From contig CANDYO010000105.1 of assembly GCA_947424995.1 (NCBI GenBank), positions 1 to 7,064 of the forward strand: a stretch of 7,064 nucleotides of DNA, given 5' to 3'. Each line of letters starts with the position of its first letter. The stretch's first letter is position 1. A program made the translations under genes and the position numbers. This document shows, in pieces, positions 5,643-7,064 of the stretch. The stretch comes from Rickettsiales bacterium (lineage in GTDB: Bacteria > Pseudomonadota > Alphaproteobacteria > Rickettsiales > CANDYO01). The notes under the pieces were generated by a model. It did no database searches, was not told where the DNA came from, and saw only the letters and a program-made list of their open reading frames with translations.

Positions 5643-6953
5643 ATGAAGTTTTTAATTAAATTATTTATCCAAAATTTATTGATCATATTTATATTAGTTT
5701 CATGTGCTGATGGTGAATTTTTTGGTAAGAAAAAAGCTCCTCTTCCTGGTACAAGAGTAAATGTGCTGCACTATGATTTAATGAAAGATGAAGCTCCAAT
5801 TAATTCCAATAATATTAGCATTCCTCCACAAACAGTTTCAAGTGCCTGGGTATCGAGTGATATAGGTCAATTTACTGAGTTAGCAGAAAATATTAGCTTA
5901 GGCAATAAATTGAAGTTAGTTAATAGTTTTCATCCAAATAACTTCAACCCATCATCACTAGATTCAGCTATTTTAATTATTGATAATATTTTATATAGCT
6001 ATACAAAAGCTACTCTGGCTGCTTATGATTTAACGAAAAAACGAAGCCTTTGGTCAAAAGAAGCGGTTAAAGGAAGCGAAAGAAATGATGTACTTGGCGG
6101 CAGCATGACCTATGTAAATGGGGTTATTTATTTGTCCTCTGGTAGCCGTGACTTAATTGCTTTTGAAGCTGACACTGGTAAAGAACTATGGCGTTTTGAA
6201 GCCCACAACGTAGTGCGTCACATAGCTTTAGTAAACGAAAACCAAATATATGTTAATAGTACTGATAATACTCTATCTTGCTTGAGCTTAGACGGAAAGC
6301 TTCTGTGGCGTTATAACGGGGTTATTTATTCATTGATTACTAGTCGCTTCTATGTGCCTAACGTCGTTCATCATGATAAACTGATTACTATCACTACTGC
6401 TGGCGACTTAGTGGTTTTAAATAAATATGATGGTCAAGAAATAACTCAAGTTAATTTAGCTACCACTTCAGTTATAGGTGATGGTAGCTTAGCTAAAGGG
6501 CCGATTGCTTCTCCTGAGCTTATTGGTAATCATCTTTATATCCTAACTGGTGAAAGTGATTTTCTTAAAATAGATCTAGAAAATCCTCAAATTCTATGGA
6601 GACAAAATTTTCCTGCTGCTAAAGCTTTCTGGATAGCTGATAATACAGCTTATTTGCTTAGTGATAATAATCAATTATTAGCTCTTGATAATTCAAGTGG
6701 TAAAATTATTTGGGCAATTGATTTACCTAAGGATCCAAAAGCTAAAAAATTAGTAGAGTTCTATGGACCTGTTTTTGCAGGGGATCAATTAATTTTAACT
6801 TCAGCTAATGGTGAGTTTTTCACTTTTTCTCCTAAAGATGGAAAGTTAATTACTAATTATAAAAATAACTTTTCTACTAATCAAATGCCATTTATTGTTA
6901 ATGATAAAGCTTATTTTATCGGCACGAATGGTAATATCTCTGTTTGGCAATAA
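5643..6953 (+). CDS. bamB: outer-membrane assembly lipoprotein BamB (PQQ-like beta-propeller)
   Basis: The 436-residue protein has a lipoprotein signal peptide: a basic start, hydrophobic 7-19 and lipobox L-V-S-C with the acylated Cys at 21. After a linker, the rest is a beta-propeller of PQQ-like blades. Repeats of the form (hydrophobic)-A-x-D-x-x-(S/T)-G-K-x-x-W are visible at about 124-138, 171-184, 212-223, 308-320, 346-358 and 392-403; the best are ADTGKELWRF (176-185) and NSSGKIIWAI (350-359). BamB is the scaffold lipoprotein of the BAM complex and helps BamA insert outer-membrane proteins. The gene is somewhat longer than the E. coli protein (392), mainly in the N-terminal linker. The placement between the YfgM-like gene and der is the classic context. 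Translation is probably coupled: the ATG follows the upstream stop by 6 bp with no separate SD. Its presence implies a Gram-negative outer membrane with a BAM machine. Confidence 0.88.
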   Translation: MKFLIKLFIQNLLIIFILVSCADGEFFGKKKAPLPGTRVNVLHYDLMKDEAPINSNNISIPPQTVSSAWVSSDIGQFTELAENISLGNKLKLVNSFHPNNFNPSSLDSAILIIDNILYSYTKATLAAYDLTKKRSLWSKEAVKGSERNDVLGGSMTYVNGVIYLSSGSRDLIAFEADTGKELWRFEAHNVVRHIALVNENQIYVNSTDNTLSCLSLDGKLLWRYNGVIYSLITSRFYVPNVVHHDKLITITTAGDLVVLNKYDGQEITQVNLATTSVIGDGSLAKGPIASPELIGNHLYILTGESDFLKIDLENPQILWRQNFPAAKAFWIADNTAYLLSDNNQLLALDNSSGKIIWAIDLPKDPKAKKLVEFYGPVFAGDQLILTSANGEFFTFSPKDGKLITNYKNNFSTNQMPFIVNDKAYFIGTNGNISVWQ

Positions 6954-6958
6954 ATTTT

Positions 6959-7064
6959 ATGAAAGAATATACAGTAGCAATAGTTGGACGTCCCAATGTG
7001 GGCAAGTCAACCTTATTTAATCGCTTGGTAGGTAAAAAACATGCTATTGTTGATGATATGCCCG
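6959..7064 (+). CDS. der: ribosome-assembly GTPase Der (EngA), 5' part only
   Basis: The first 35 codons are present before the window ends. The Walker A/G1 motif GRPNVGKS occupies residues 10-17, followed by TLFNRLVG, and the visible end V-D-D-M-P leads into the position where Der proteins have the switch I start (P-G-V/T-R-D). Der has two tandem GTPase domains and a KH-like C-terminus and acts in 50S subunit maturation. Only the first part of GTPase domain 1 is visible here. The ATG lies 5 bp after the bamB stop, with no separate SD, which suggests an operon with coupled translation. Era, a related single-domain GTPase, has a similar G1, but the bamB neighbour and the G-R-P-N-V-G-K-S-T-L-F-N-R-L string favour Der. 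Confidence 0.95.
   Translation, partial: MKEYTVAIVGRPNVGKSTLFNRLVGKKHAIVDDMP

Noticed and set aside
1..7064. CRISPR array, tRNA or rRNA genes
   Set aside because: No regularly spaced direct repeats, no tRNA T-arm or anticodon-arm signature and no rRNA-like sequence were found on either strand by eye.

Overview
The window comes from a low-GC bacterium with several long AT-rich spacers. The best fit is an alphaproteobacterium of the Rickettsiales or a similar obligate-intracellular lineage. Reasons: strong AT bias in coding and non-coding DNA, PHB-type acetoacetyl-CoA reductase, a YfgM-like/BamB/Der cluster, and two long orphan proteins of the kind seen in host-associated Rickettsiales. This placement is inference; no rRNA or other phylogenetic marker is complete here.

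Layout. Positions 1-293 are non-coding. They hold a leftward promoter-like motif (20-48) that would serve a gene beyond the left edge, repeat copy A (61-148) and a potentially structured element (159-271). Positions 294-1826 (minus) encode a 510-residue membrane-associated protein of no recognised family. The spacer 1827-2233 repeats the theme of 1-148: a matching leftward promoter motif (1858-1886), about 230 bp of AT-rich, possibly decayed sequence, then repeat copy B (2117-2203) immediately before the phaB ribosome binding site. phaB (2234-2959, plus) converges on a 610-residue minus-strand protein (2982-4814). That protein carries what looks like a circularly permuted papain-like (NlpC/P60-type) hydrolase domain inside long helical regions, and it is the best candidate here for a host-directed effector. 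After a divergent 165-bp spacer, a compact plus-strand cluster begins: YfgM-like TPR membrane protein (4980-5636), bamB (5643-6953) and the start of der (6959 to the window edge), with gaps of only 5-6 bp.

How the genes fit together. The right-hand cluster is envelope and ribosome housekeeping: a translocon-linked TPR protein, a BAM-complex lipoprotein and a ribosome-assembly GTPase, in the same order as enterobacterial yfgM-bamB-der. The left-hand part is accessory. Its most interesting signal is that two separate intergenic regions share a composite module: a leftward promoter-like motif, a rightward promoter-like motif, and a TGC-N3-GCA box resembling reported alphaproteobacterial PhaR operators. 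One copy lies directly upstream of phaB, so the module may link polyhydroxybutyrate control to the 510-residue orphan and to an unseen gene on the left. The rival explanation is a dispersed or mobile repeat that happens to sit upstream of phaB.
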